A stretch of DNA of 64,000 bases from Sphingobacterium arenae (GTDB taxonomy: Bacteria; Bacteroidota; Bacteroidia; Sphingobacteriales; Sphingobacteriaceae): assembly GCF_014692505.1 (NCBI RefSeq), contig NZ_JACNYK010000002.1:1302001-1366000 (forward strand). The letters run 5' to 3'. Within the stretch, counting starts at the first letter, position 1; each line of letters opens with the position of its first letter. Shown piece after piece: positions 53,110 through 62,946 of this stretch. A program made the translations under genes and the position numbers. The notes under the pieces were generated by a model. It saw only the letters and a program-made list of their open reading frames with translations. It searched no databases and was not told where the DNA came from.

Positions 53110-54981
53110 TTAATATCCTGGATTCTGTTCCAATTCGGTATTCCGGTTTATTTCATCCCGATGAAATGACGTGAAATACATTTTATCGTTCCATGTTCTA
53201 TTTTCGATGCCTGGATCGATGGTGTTGACCGTATAACGATAATCATAGTTTTCAGTATCGTATTTGTAAATCGCTACTTCTCGTCCTGGCTTTAATTTTC
53301 CTTCTATTTTTATCGTTGTTACTTTTCTTCCTAACGTTTCAGACGCAATCATCCATCTTCTAGCATCAAAGAAACGATGCTCTTCATAAGCGAGTTCCAC
53401 GCGTCTTTCGTTACGATAACGAGCCTTTAAGGCTTCTCCCGAATCTTCAACGGCTGGCATGCCCACGCGGTATCGAATTTTGCTAAGCCACAACCTCGCT
53501 TCTGCCTCTTCGCCAAGTTCTATACAGGCCTCTACATAATTAAGGATAGTTTCTGTATACCGCAACACGGGCCAGGGGACACTTTGTCGTGTGTTCTGAT
53601 CCTCCATAGCGGGATCGGCGTCTGTAAATTTACGATAATAATACCCCGTATAGGAGCCATTCCAATCTTCTACCGGACTGTTCCTCGTGTCAAGTCCATG
53701 TTGAACTCGCTTCGTTCCTGAACCGCTGCCCACTTCATATTGGCCAGTTTGTATTTGGTTGTAAGGATCTCGGCCCTTTACATCATCGGCACGTGGTTTC
53801 CAATCGGCTCCGTCGTATAGGATGGTGGCGTAAAAGCGGGGATCTCTATCTTCGTAGGGAGCCGCTTCGTGCACGGTGTTTTCCCAGCTAAATTTACTTC
53901 CATCGATCATTTCATAATCGTCCACCAACAACTGCGTCGGTGTATTCCCGGCCCAGTTGTGATAACCATTAGGTCCATTATCGCGGCCTACCCATCCTCC
54001 CCGTTCATCTTTTAAATCAATGAAGAAGCGACCTAAAATAAGATCTTTCTTGCCTTCGCCATCCGCCATCGAACTGCCTCCCCCCATGGCTATCGCCATA
54101 TAATTCGCCTGACCATCTTCCGGTTCTTCCGGCGCCGCCAGATCCAATTTGTATCGATATTCCGTATGATCCAAGACCGCTTTACTTGCCATCTTGGCGC
54201 GACGCCAACGTTCCGTTCTATCGCCATCAGTATAACCAATATACTCAGGTGTTTTATAGCCGTTGAGCAACGATGACTTTGATTTTGCCGTCGCGTTATC
54301 ATACAGGTCACTCGCCGCATACGTCAGCACCCGTGCCTTTAATGCTAAAGCCGCTACCTCGTTGGCCCGTCCGTCGACCCGTGCGACACCATCCAGAAGA
54401 AGTGTTGCCGAATCACAATCATCTACGATGAAATTTACACATTCCTCAAACGTATTTCTTTTCTTCGTATAGCGCTCCGAGCCCAATTCATATACAACGT
54501 CAACAAGAGGCACCGCCCCGTATTGACGAAGAAGCTGTTGGTAATAATAAGCCCTCAAAAAATAAGCTTCTCCCAGTAATTGGTTAACCAAATCAGGGTT
54601 ATCGAACTTTGGCTCCTGCAAATTGGCAATAGCGATATTCGTGGCGCGGATTCTCGTATAGACCAAATCGAACCTATAGGTCTCCAAGATATACCCTTGA
54701 TTGGCATCATTAGATCGCGCTTCGGTCACGGTATTGATACCCCTACCGGGGTGGGTAAATAACGCTTCGTCTGTTAAAGAGGCCATTTGTTGTTCGTAAA
54801 AACCGCCAACACCAAACCCATTATAAATTTCAAATAGGAATGCCTCAGCCAAAGCCGCATCAGCCCAAACGACGTCTTCGGGAACTTCCTCTAATGGTTG
54901 CGTACTCACAAAATCGTCGTTACAAGACATGCATATCATGCCTATTAACATCATATATATACTATTTCTCATTCTCTTCAT
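53110..54981 (-). CDS. SusD/RagB-family glycan-binding lipoprotein
   Basis: Outer-membrane lipoprotein of 623 residues that caps the SusC channel. Lipobox MICMSC with Cys20. The SusD-like N-terminal region (about 25-240) contains LLGEAYFLRAYYYQQLLRQY and ALALKARVLTYAASDLYDN, the TPR-type helices. The C-terminal part has WPVLRYTETILNYVEACIEL and NERRVELAYEEHRFFDARRW, both highly typical. It is 11 bases downstream of its SusC partner. Ligand not readable. Confidence 0.96.
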   Translation of the reverse strand: MKRMRNSIYMMLIGMICMSCNDDFVSTQPLEEVPEDVVWADAALAEAFLFEIYNGFGVGGFYEQQMASLTDEALFTHPGRGINTVTEARSNDANQGYILETYRFDLVYTRIRATNIAIANLQEPKFDNPDLVNQLLGEAYFLRAYYYQQLLRQYGAVPLVDVVYELGSERYTKKRNTFEECVNFIVDDCDSATLLLDGVARVDGRANEVAALALKARVLTYAASDLYDNATAKSKSSLLNGYKTPEYIGYTDGDRTERWRRAKMASKAVLDHTEYRYKLDLAAPEEPEDGQANYMAIAMGGGSSMADGEGKKDLILGRFFIDLKDERGGWVGRDNGPNGYHNWAGNTPTQLLVDDYEMIDGSKFSWENTVHEAAPYEDRDPRFYATILYDGADWKPRADDVKGRDPYNQIQTGQYEVGSGSGTKRVQHGLDTRNSPVEDWNGSYTGYYYRKFTDADPAMEDQNTRQSVPWPVLRYTETILNYVEACIELGEEAEARLWLSKIRYRVGMPAVEDSGEALKARYRNERRVELAYEEHRFFDARRWMIASETLGRKVTTIKIEGKLKPGREVAIYKYDTENYDYRYTVNTIDPGIENRTWNDKMYFTSFHRDEINRNTELEQNPGY

Positions 54982-54992
54982 CTTATCGATTT

Positions 54993-57900
54993 TTAAAATG
55001 AAACCATAACCCCGGCGTTAATCAATCTTGCCTGTGGATAATATTGCCCAAGTTCACTGGTTGCTTCTGGATCCAGCACGTTGATCTTGCTCCATGTCAT
55101 CAGATTTAAACCGCTCACATACACTCGGAGATTGCTTATCTTCACTCGTTCCAACAAGCTTGTCGGGAGGTTATATCCCAATTCTACGTTTTTTAAACGC
55201 AGGTAATCCGTGCTTCGTAACCAATACGTGTTGTCATACGAATAGTATTGGTCACTTCGGTCGGTAATCCTAGGGTGCTGGCCGCTCGGATTGTCGATTG
55301 TCCACCTATTCTCATAAAAATCCAAGAAATAGTTACCGATGGCCCCCGATTCATCCGTTCCAACGCGCAACTCGCCACCAGTAGCACCTTGAAACAGCAC
55401 GCTTAAGTCAAAATCGCCATAGGTCAACCCCAAGTTTATACCGCCTTGAAATCTCGGATCTGTATTTCTATCACGACGTAGACGATCATTTGGTGTTATC
55501 TTACCGTCTCCGTCGTGATCAACATACTTCATATCTCCTGGACGTAAATTTCCCGTGATATCACTATAATCGATCGTATTGGCATCGATATCAGTCTGAT
55601 CTCTAAATACACCATCATATATATAATATAACTCCGCATTAATGGCTCTCCCTGTACTTCTTTGCCATTCTGGCGCTCCTGGCGCCTCATCCCAAAAGAC
55701 AATCTTGTTCCTTGAATACCCACCATTTACCGATATGCGATAGCCTAATTTGCCGATCTGATCCTGCCAGCCCACGTTAAATTCCCATCCTGAGTTATCT
55801 ACTTTTCCTAAGTTTTCAGCCGGCAAGGTCATACCGGTACTCTGCGGAATCGAAGCATTCCTACGCCATAATATACTGTTACGGCTATTTTTGAACACAT
55901 CGAATTCTGCATTCATTTTTCCATCGAAAAACTGCATATCCAACCCGAGATTATAATTATTTGCGACCTCCCAGGTGATAAAGGTGTTCGGAACGCGACT
56001 TTCATAAAGGGTTTTCACCAAGTCTCCTCCAATGATATAGGTACCAAAGGCATAGGTAGAAAAGTATTGATATTCCTGTAAGGCATCGTCGTAGTAAATA
56101 TTATCGTTGCCCATCTGTCCGTATGATGCACGTAGCTTCATATAATTGATAAACGGGACATTTTCCTTCCAAAAGTTTTCCTCCGAGACCAGATAGCCCA
56201 CCATGGCTCCTGGGAAGAATCCATAGCGCCTATTTTCCGGGAACATATACGAGCCATCATAACGCCACAAAAACTCGGCTATATATTTACTTTTATAGTT
56301 GTAGCCAATACGACCAAAATAATTTAAACGGGCTCTTTCCCATGCTCCTCCGTCATTGTCCTTTTCGGCCTCTCCACCAGCAAACAGGTAGTCTATGTTC
56401 TGCGAAATAAAATAACGTCTAAACGCACTGAAGTTATCATTACGTATGGTTTCCCTATTCACACCAGCCAGTAAATTCAGCGTATGATCGTTGATGGTCT
56501 TATCGTAACTCAAAACCGCCCCAAGCAAGACATTTGTCTGGTCTTCATCTGATTGCGTCAGATTGGGATCTGCGGGTCCTCGTTTACCAGCCTCCAGTTT
56601 CGGGGTAACACCATCATCTTGGTATGCCCCTTGCCAGGTATATAGATACCACGGGGTGGACCACGTCTTTTGCTTTTTGCCATATTTATCGATAGAAGCG
56701 GTTAGGGACAATTTCAGACCTTCCACCCATGGATTCGTGATATCTACCTGCCCGTTCGTCTGCACATAATATCGCTTATCTCGATCATAACCAGTCTGAT
56801 CGGTCGTAATGACGACGGGGTTTTCTCCATGCTCAATATCCGGTCCCGGTAAACCATTTGGCCAAAATGCAGGCATTGTCGGATTACCACGCATCAGCAT
56901 ACGGAAGATCGTCGCGGCACTTTTTGTTGGATAATTTCTATTTTCCTGACGACCTAACACCCCAAATTTTGTTTTAATATAAGGATTGATATCTGCGTCG
57001 AGGTTAATTCTGAAATCATATTGTTTGTATCCCGTTGCCGAATTTTTATAGAATCCATCCTGATCCAAAAAACCAAGAGACATTAAATAACGCATGTTTT
57101 CCGACCCACCATCAAGCTGTAAATTATGTCTACTTTGAGGCGACCAGTTCTTTAACGTCGCACCGTACCAATCGGTATTGGGATATCCCCAAGGATCGCT
57201 ACCATTCCTAAAAAATTCTCGTTCGTCGGGCGAAAACGGTGCTTCGAGACGATTACCATTTGGTCGTTCATAGAAGCCACTTCCGTTAAATCCCTCCAAA
57301 GCCTTACCCCATTCGTCTACCGGCAACTTAAATATTTCCAATTCATTTCTCAACTCCGCATATTGCACAGCATCGGTCAGTTCGGGGATAACAGTAGGTT
57401 GTGAAAACCCTTGGTTAAAGTTATATGATAATTTAGGTTTGCCCGAAGTTCCCCGTTTGGTGGTTACCAATATCACGCCGTTGGCGGCCCGGGCACCATA
57501 AATAGCGGCAGAAGCATCTTTCAAAACCGATATATTGTCAATATCAGCCGGATTTAACCGTTCAAATCCTCCCTGCCGGGCGGGTATGCCATCAATGACA
57601 ATCAGCGGACCACTATCGCCAAGGGTATTGGTTCCTCTGATTTTTATATTTGATCCATCCTGCCCCGGCTCGGCACTACCATTTGTCGCCACAACACCCG
57701 GCACGCGTCCGGCAATAGCGCTAGAAAGATTCAACGCTGGCGATTTCGCTAATTCCTGTCCTTTAACGGCCACAACAGAACCTGTAATCGTTTCCCGCTT
57801 CTGTGTACCATAACCGACGACGACAACCTCATCTAGCTGCGCTTGATCTTCTTCCATTACAATATTTATCGGGTTTTGTTGATAAGCTACTTCCTGCGTC

Positions 57901-58442
57901 AGATAGCCGACATACGTAAATTGAAGAATCGCATCATCACGCTCTACTTCCAAGGAGAATTTCCCTTCTGCATCCGATAATGTAGCACGGTCGGTGCCAA
58001 GCTGCGCGACCGAAACGGAGGCTATTGGCTCGTTGTTCCCATCTTTAATTAGGCCGGTTGCTATTAGCTTTTGTTTTTTCTTTCGAAGTACGATACGTCG
58101 TTTGTCGACGTATTCTGCCGTAAGATCTTCCATATCCAATAGGGGCAATAATAGGTCTTTCCAATGGATATCCTTGGCATCGATTTCCTTGACAGTGATA
58201 TGTTGGATGAGATTATCGTTATAAATAAAGGAAATCGCGGTCTGCTCTTCGATGGAGAGCAATAGACTTTTCAGCTTAACATGCTTGTAACGCATGGAAA
58301 CCGTTTCTTGGGCCAAAGACTCACGCGCAAATAAGCCAGAAGAAAAACAGACGATAAATAATACTACTAACTTTAACAATAACAACCACTTAAGGTAATG
58401 ATAAATACGCACATGTATTTTAGCATGCGAAGTTATTTTCAT
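54993..58442 (-). CDS. SusC/RagA-type TonB-linked outer membrane protein with STN domain
   Basis: Full-length importer of 1149 residues. Signal peptide with SSGLFARESLAQ (about 20-46), STN signalling domain about 60-112 (LLSIEEQTAISFIYNDNLI), and regulatory beta-sandwich about 125-205. Then LDEVVVVGYGTQKRETITGS, plug domain with GARAANGVILVTTKRG, and a barrel ending GVMVSF. The STN domain should contact the FecR protein encoded just upstream. A TAAATTTG promoter box and two inverted repeats occupy the 139-base gap to fecR. Confidence 0.97.
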   Translation of the reverse strand: MKITSHAKIHVRIYHYLKWLLLLKLVVLFIVCFSSGLFARESLAQETVSMRYKHVKLKSLLLSIEEQTAISFIYNDNLIQHITVKEIDAKDIHWKDLLLPLLDMEDLTAEYVDKRRIVLRKKKQKLIATGLIKDGNNEPIASVSVAQLGTDRATLSDAEGKFSLEVERDDAILQFTYVGYLTQEVAYQQNPINIVMEEDQAQLDEVVVVGYGTQKRETITGSVVAVKGQELAKSPALNLSSAIAGRVPGVVATNGSAEPGQDGSNIKIRGTNTLGDSGPLIVIDGIPARQGGFERLNPADIDNISVLKDASAAIYGARAANGVILVTTKRGTSGKPKLSYNFNQGFSQPTVIPELTDAVQYAELRNELEIFKLPVDEWGKALEGFNGSGFYERPNGNRLEAPFSPDEREFFRNGSDPWGYPNTDWYGATLKNWSPQSRHNLQLDGGSENMRYLMSLGFLDQDGFYKNSATGYKQYDFRINLDADINPYIKTKFGVLGRQENRNYPTKSAATIFRMLMRGNPTMPAFWPNGLPGPDIEHGENPVVITTDQTGYDRDKRYYVQTNGQVDITNPWVEGLKLSLTASIDKYGKKQKTWSTPWYLYTWQGAYQDDGVTPKLEAGKRGPADPNLTQSDEDQTNVLLGAVLSYDKTINDHTLNLLAGVNRETIRNDNFSAFRRYFISQNIDYLFAGGEAEKDNDGGAWERARLNYFGRIGYNYKSKYIAEFLWRYDGSYMFPENRRYGFFPGAMVGYLVSEENFWKENVPFINYMKLRASYGQMGNDNIYYDDALQEYQYFSTYAFGTYIIGGDLVKTLYESRVPNTFITWEVANNYNLGLDMQFFDGKMNAEFDVFKNSRNSILWRRNASIPQSTGMTLPAENLGKVDNSGWEFNVGWQDQIGKLGYRISVNGGYSRNKIVFWDEAPGAPEWQRSTGRAINAELYYIYDGVFRDQTDIDANTIDYSDITGNLRPGDMKYVDHDGDGKITPNDRLRRDRNTDPRFQGGINLGLTYGDFDLSVLFQGATGGELRVGTDESGAIGNYFLDFYENRWTIDNPSGQHPRITDRSDQYYSYDNTYWLRSTDYLRLKNVELGYNLPTSLLERVKISNLRVYVSGLNLMTWSKINVLDPEATSELGQYYPQARLINAGVMVSF

Positions 58443-58581
58443 ACTTTTGTCTTTTAAAATTTAATCAATTGAGCATCTAACTTTCCTACGGCCGGATGCT
58501 CACGGTTAACAAATTTAAGGGGTATATCTTTTACGAAGAGGTATACCCTACTTTTTTTGAATGTGTCTATGTCATACGTTT
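58443..58581 (-). promoter_or_regulatory. susC promoter region with two inverted repeats
   Basis: Minus-strand -7 box TAAATTTG at 58517-58510. Upstream of it GGGTATATCTT/AAGA..TATACCC (58520-58548) forms an 11-bp stem with a two-base bulge over the -33 position; read on the plus strand it is followed by a seven-T run (58552-58558) and resembles a terminator. Downstream of it TGAGCATC/GATGCTCA (about 58468-58502) forms a hairpin in the 5' leader. No TTG is present at -33. Confidence 0.5.
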
Positions 58582-59655
58582 CTACTTTATATAAATGATA
58601 CCATTACTAACTTTATAGCTAAATTTTACGCCTGTTTTCTGTAGTAAGTCTAGCACCTGCTCACAAGATGTTTCTTGAAACACACCTGTAAACAACTGTT
58701 TGTATAAGTTTTTATTTTGCACAACAATTGTCTTGTTGTACCAACGTTCCATTTTTTTGACCGCTTCTGTTAATGAGTCACCGTTAAACACCAGTTTATT
58801 TTCCACCCACATGATCTCCAGCGCTTTATTCTTATCGATTACATTTTTTTTATAATCCACAAGTTTCGCGGTATTATTTTCTTTTAATATGTCGACTGCT
58901 GCTCCCAGATGCTGTTTGTCAACCGGACGGTTACGGTTCAAAACTTCTACCTTATCACCCGGACTCAACATATAATTACGCTTTCCATCTCCATTCCCCA
59001 CATGTAACTCCACTTTGCCTTCCATCAGCGAGGTAGCGATTCGCTCTTCTTCTGGATAAGCCCGAACATTAAACACGGTCCCCAACACCTTAATTTCTGT
59101 ATCTAAAGCGTTTAAGTACAGGGGCAAGGATTCATTTTTTGCTACAGAAAAATAGCCTTCCCCCTCTAATGTCAATATGCGGTGCTCTTTACCATATCCT
59201 TTTTTAACTTTTAAGTGACTTTCGCTATTCAACCAAATTTCAGTCCCATCACTCATCCGAAAGAATTTTCGTTCGCCCCTATCCGTCGCCATTTCTAGCC
59301 ACTCATTTTGTTGTTTCAAAGAAGGGTTTGATTTATAAGCGATTAACCAAAATGCAATCACCAAACAGCTAACGCAGATAGCTGCAATAAGATAACGGTT
59401 CTTCACAAAAATCGAATGTCTGTTTTCCACATACGATGCCTGATATAAATCGTTAGGTTTTGTTTTTTCATAGATAATCTCCGCTTCCAAACGTTTCTCG
59501 TTGTCGTTCTGAGGGGTATCTAGATACTGCATCAGAAGTTTCTTTTTTGTATCCGTTTCTGCCAATTCCAAAAGAGTCTCCCTCTCTGCGACAGAGAGCG
59601 AACCCTCCAACAACTTCTTTAACAGTTCCAAATAATATTGTTCGTTTGTCGACAT
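58582..59655 (-). CDS. FecR-family anti-sigma factor
   Basis: Inner-membrane anti-sigma protein of 357 residues. Cytoplasmic part about 1-85, membrane helix about 88-108 (YLIAAICVSCLVIAFWLI). Periplasmic FecR domain has FFRMSDGTEIWLNSESHLKV, LEGEGYFSVAKNESLPL and LGTVFNVRAYPEEERIATSL. The C-terminal STN-like region has LTEAVKKMERWYNKTIVV and FTGVFQETSCEQVLDLL. It lies between its sigma factor (61 bases upstream) and the STN-bearing SusC. Confidence 0.95.
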   Translation of the reverse strand: MSTNEQYYLELLKKLLEGSLSVAERETLLELAETDTKKKLLMQYLDTPQNDNEKRLEAEIIYEKTKPNDLYQASYVENRHSIFVKNRYLIAAICVSCLVIAFWLIAYKSNPSLKQQNEWLEMATDRGERKFFRMSDGTEIWLNSESHLKVKKGYGKEHRILTLEGEGYFSVAKNESLPLYLNALDTEIKVLGTVFNVRAYPEEERIATSLMEGKVELHVGNGDGKRNYMLSPGDKVEVLNRNRPVDKQHLGAAVDILKENNTAKLVDYKKNVIDKNKALEIMWVENKLVFNGDSLTEAVKKMERWYNKTIVVQNKNLYKQLFTGVFQETSCEQVLDLLQKTGVKFSYKVSNGIIYIK

Positions 59656-59716
59656 GGATAGCTTTTAGTCTACATTGATATAGACACAACAAATCCACAT
59701 AATCCCCAATACAATG

Positions 59717-60268
59717 TTATTTTTTTTTCTTAAGCGCAACCCATAGCTTCTGAATCGCTATTTGGATATGCCGATCTACCGTTTTGATCGAGATACCCAT
59801 CATCTCGGCTGCATCTTTATAGGAGTAGTTTTCGTCTTTTACAAGCAAGAAAGCCTTTTGGGTCTTAGCCGGAAGCTTTGCTATGGCTTCCTCAATCTCC
59901 ATCACATTTTCATTCGAAATAAAAATGTCTTCGGGGTTCAAATGGTCCAAAAATTGATAATCACCCAACTCTTCGTGCCCAACATACTCTGCCTGTCGAA
60001 TACGGAGGTAATTTAAGCACTTGTTCTTGATCGTTCGCATCAGATAGAATTCTATAGAGGTTATATGTTGTAAATCGGCGCCAAGATGCCACATTTTCCA
60101 CATCGCTTCAGATGCGATATCCTCCGCAATATATTTATCTTTTACATAAGACCTGGCATAACTCTCTAGAACCTTAAAATTGGCCACAAAAAAAGATTTA
60201 AACACCTTTTGTTTACGCTTAATAGCTATTTCTATCTTATTATCCTCACTTAACGGCTTAAAATACAT
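59717..60268 (-). CDS. ECF RNA polymerase sigma factor (Bacteroidetes expansion family)
   Basis: Sigma factor of 183 residues. Region 2 about 22-88 (ESYARSYVKDKYIAEDIASE, AMWKMWHLG, LMRTIKNKCLNYLR). Region 4 about 122-175 with ENYSYKDAAEMMGISIKTVD. It heads the minus-strand operon sigma, FecR, and probably SusC-SusD, and is quite divergent in sequence from the sigma factor at 5058-5648, so the two loci should not share promoters. A TATATTTG box and a 14-bp palindrome lie immediately upstream. Confidence 0.94.
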   Translation of the reverse strand: MYFKPLSEDNKIEIAIKRKQKVFKSFFVANFKVLESYARSYVKDKYIAEDIASEAMWKMWHLGADLQHITSIEFYLMRTIKNKCLNYLRIRQAEYVGHEELGDYQFLDHLNPEDIFISNENVMEIEEAIAKLPAKTQKAFLLVKDENYSYKDAAEMMGISIKTVDRHIQIAIQKLWVALKKKK

Positions 60269-60286
60269 GGTTGCGTAATACTATTG

Positions 60287-60309
60287 TAATTTGCAAATTA
60301 GCAAATATA
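60287..60309 (-). promoter_or_regulatory. Sigma-gene promoter box with adjacent 14-bp palindrome
   Basis: Minus-strand TATATTTG (60309-60302), followed almost at once by the perfect palindrome TAATTTGCAAATTA (60300-60287) covering the predicted transcription start. A TTG lies only 15 nt upstream of the -7 box (short of the usual 19-22). The palindrome fits a repressor or autoregulatory site. Confidence 0.45.
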
Positions 60310-60385
60310 TCACAATAGGACGTACAAAAAACAGAAATAATAAAAAAAGCTCCTTTCATATCTTCATGCTTCCCAGTTCGCTAAA

Positions 60386-61273
60386 TTAAACCGTCCTTAC
60401 CTTATAGATTTTTAAAAACGGAAGGTTGATAACTCGGTTCGGGTTGAAGAGATAAATGTTAAATGTCCACCAGCTTTCTTCTGCTTTTGTATACACTAAA
60501 TAATTCTTTTTCGGAAAATAATTAATAGACTTGACGTGGGGTACATTTAATTTATCAAACGGTGTAAATAAATGCGTATGGATATCGTATAGAAATACAC
60601 CGTTGTGCGTGGTAACTAAAAATTGGCTTCCACCAACTGAAGACAAATCATGTCCCCCATCTTCTGGGAGTATATCTGTATATTCGAGGTGTAGATCAAT
60701 AGTTCCATTTTTTTGCTTGAATTCGTAACACCGCAACTCATTGAATCCTAACGCAAAAAGTCTCTTTTTTTCGTGGTGCCATACCACCCCATGTCCAGAA
60801 TAAAGTGTATCCTTAAAAAGCAGATCCTCGGGTTTCGATCGATGATATATCTCCAAACTGTTCCCCTTAGGATGAGTCGAATTAGCCACTGCAATAAATC
60901 CCCCTGGAAGTAAATCCGCAGAATGCGCCATCGGTGTATAAGCATAAAACGTTACTTTTCTGCTTTTTACATCCACAATACAAGTTGCACCTCCTGAAGA
61001 AGTAAGGAGAATTTTGCTATTATTATCAATCGGTTTGCATTCATCAAAAGGAACCAATAACTTTTGATAACGTTCGGGCATATCTGCCTTTGCTTCCTGT
61101 ACACTCCATGACCATATTACCGCCGTACTGTCGGTTCCTTTTTCAGGATCTATGATCAAAACTTTATCTTCTCCGCAGGCGAGCAGAGATCCCTTAGGAA
61201 TAGTAGACATCGTTTGCCCCGTCGTATAATCGACTATGCAAGTTAACAAAAACAAAAGGAGGATTTTTTTCAT
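60386..61273 (-). CDS. Secreted beta-propeller-like protein (DUF6528-like)
   Basis: Protein of about 295 residues when started at 61273 (MKKILLLFLLTCIVDYTTGQ), which gives a clean signal peptide; the frame is open 17 codons further to 61324. Repeated short beta blades are visible: SLLACGEDKVLIIDPEKG, ILLTSSGGATCIVDVKSRKV, HSADLLPGGFIAVANSTHP, SGHGVVWHHEKKRLFALGFN and GGHDLSSVGGSQFLVTTHNG. This suggests a single-domain propeller of the DUF6528 type, though I cannot confirm the family number. It follows the sulfatase gene and is probably part of the same glycan cluster, perhaps as a carbohydrate-binding or lyase-like protein. Confidence 0.65.
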   Translation of the reverse strand: MKKILLLFLLTCIVDYTTGQTMSTIPKGSLLACGEDKVLIIDPEKGTDSTAVIWSWSVQEAKADMPERYQKLLVPFDECKPIDNNSKILLTSSGGATCIVDVKSRKVTFYAYTPMAHSADLLPGGFIAVANSTHPKGNSLEIYHRSKPEDLLFKDTLYSGHGVVWHHEKKRLFALGFNELRCYEFKQKNGTIDLHLEYTDILPEDGGHDLSSVGGSQFLVTTHNGVFLYDIHTHLFTPFDKLNVPHVKSINYFPKKNYLVYTKAEESWWTFNIYLFNPNRVINLPFLKIYKVRTV

Positions 61274-61343
61274 ACTGTTCATCATCAAATTCAATATATC
61301 ATTTACGTTGTATAAACATGCCAAAATTATCAGATAACAACCG

Positions 61344-62864
61344 CTATTTTCGAAATTTGGGATTTATGATCTCCCACTCATTGATGTGCGCTGGTTGATG
61401 TTCCTTTTTCACAATTTCATTAAATTTTTGAATCAATTCTGGATAATCATTTGCCAAATTATATGTTTCATTTCTATCTCTTTCTAAGTTGAAAAGCATC
61501 CAGGGTGCGTTTTTATACGTTTGACGACGTACATCAACTTTTACACCTTTCCATTTCCCCATCCGGATTGCTACCTGCCCTCCTTTTTCAGGATATTCCC
61601 AATATATATATGCATGCTCCTTTTGTGCTACAGCATTACCTAGCAACGTAGGTAAAAAAGAGATGCCATCCGTATTTCCTGGGTTCTGATTCGTGAGATC
61701 TGCTAAAGTCGCCATCAAATCATATTGTACAGAGGGTAGTTCCGTCGTCGAACCAGCCTTAATTTTCCCGGTCCACCTTACCAAAAATGGCACGCGAATA
61801 CCGCCTTCAAAGACATCCATTTTCAAACCGCGTAGACCGGAAACACTATTGAAAAAGGCAGGCTGAACCCCTCCATTAAAGGTTGTGCCGTTATCACTTG
61901 AAAACATGATGATGGTATTTTCGTCTAACCCCAACGCGCTAACCTTTTCAAGTACTTTGCCTACCTGTGCATCTAAATAAGTAATCATCGCAGCATACGT
62001 TGATAAGGGGTGCTTTGTCGGGGCATAACCGCGTTGTCCATAGTAAGGTTTCTCCCCCCCAAAATCCGCTCGATACGGATCGATATATTGTTGAGGGGCC
62101 TGAAGCGAAACATGAGGCTGTGGAAACGGTAGATATAAGAAAAACGGTCCCTCTCTGTTTTCTTCAATAAACGCTAACGCATGTTTTGTCATAACGTCAC
62201 CGACATATTCAAGGCCAATATAGGCATCAAAGTCCTTATCAGTTGCTAGGGTTGAATCCAATTGTCGGTGAACATCAATTACCGGATTATTCAGTTTCAA
62301 TGGTTCATCGTTTAACCACAGATGCGTAGGATAAAAATTATGTGCTTGCTTTTGATCAAGGATGCCGGCATAAGCGTCAAAGCCTTGTTTAAGAGGAGAT
62401 CCTGTTGTATTGTGCATGCCTAAACCCCACTTTCCGAACATACCCGTTGTGTATCCCGCATTTTTTAACATTTTTGGAAGCGTATACATACCTTCGGGAA
62501 GCGGCATTTGACCAGCTTCCAGACTGTCTGCAAAACCACCCATCTCATAATTTCCGCGAATATAGGAATGACCACCATGTTTACCGGTAAGCAGCATACA
62601 ACGAGCCGGTGCACACACCGGCATACTGGTGTAATGATCTGTGAACTTCATCCCTTCCTCACGAAGCCTATTTAAATGGGGCGTTCTAATTTGATGTTGT
62701 CCATAAGGTTCTATTTCACCGTAGCCCAAATCGTCTGCATAAATGTAGATGATATTGGGCAATTTCTGCTTATGATTTTCTTTCGTCTCCTGCGCAATCA
62801 GAGCTATGTTCCACATGATGCTCAGGGTGCCTATTAGGGTGGTTATTTTTTTTACGCTGTCCAT
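61344..62864 (-). CDS. Type I (formylglycine-dependent) sulfatase
   Basis: Secreted sulfatase of 506 residues. Signal peptide about 1-25. Metal-binding Asp44-Asp45 in YADDLGYGE; the formylglycine motif Cys84-Ala-Pro-Ala-Arg88 (CAPARCMLLTG), which needs modification by a sulfatase-maturating enzyme; and the second metal site SSDNGTTFNGG. All catalytic positions are intact. It lies 82 bases after a SusD gene, so it probably desulfates the glycan taken up by that locus. The S1 subfamily and the sugar linkage cannot be read. No maturase gene is in the window. Confidence 0.93.
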   Translation of the reverse strand: MDSVKKITTLIGTLSIMWNIALIAQETKENHKQKLPNIIYIYADDLGYGEIEPYGQHQIRTPHLNRLREEGMKFTDHYTSMPVCAPARCMLLTGKHGGHSYIRGNYEMGGFADSLEAGQMPLPEGMYTLPKMLKNAGYTTGMFGKWGLGMHNTTGSPLKQGFDAYAGILDQKQAHNFYPTHLWLNDEPLKLNNPVIDVHRQLDSTLATDKDFDAYIGLEYVGDVMTKHALAFIEENREGPFFLYLPFPQPHVSLQAPQQYIDPYRADFGGEKPYYGQRGYAPTKHPLSTYAAMITYLDAQVGKVLEKVSALGLDENTIIMFSSDNGTTFNGGVQPAFFNSVSGLRGLKMDVFEGGIRVPFLVRWTGKIKAGSTTELPSVQYDLMATLADLTNQNPGNTDGISFLPTLLGNAVAQKEHAYIYWEYPEKGGQVAIRMGKWKGVKVDVRRQTYKNAPWMLFNLERDRNETYNLANDYPELIQKFNEIVKKEHQPAHINEWEIINPKFRK

Positions 62865-62946
62865 GTTCTGGTACTTTCCTTTATTTATCAGATTCCAAAA
62901 TAATTATCGGTTTCTCTAATAGGTTCTCGGGCCTAGTTCAACAAAT

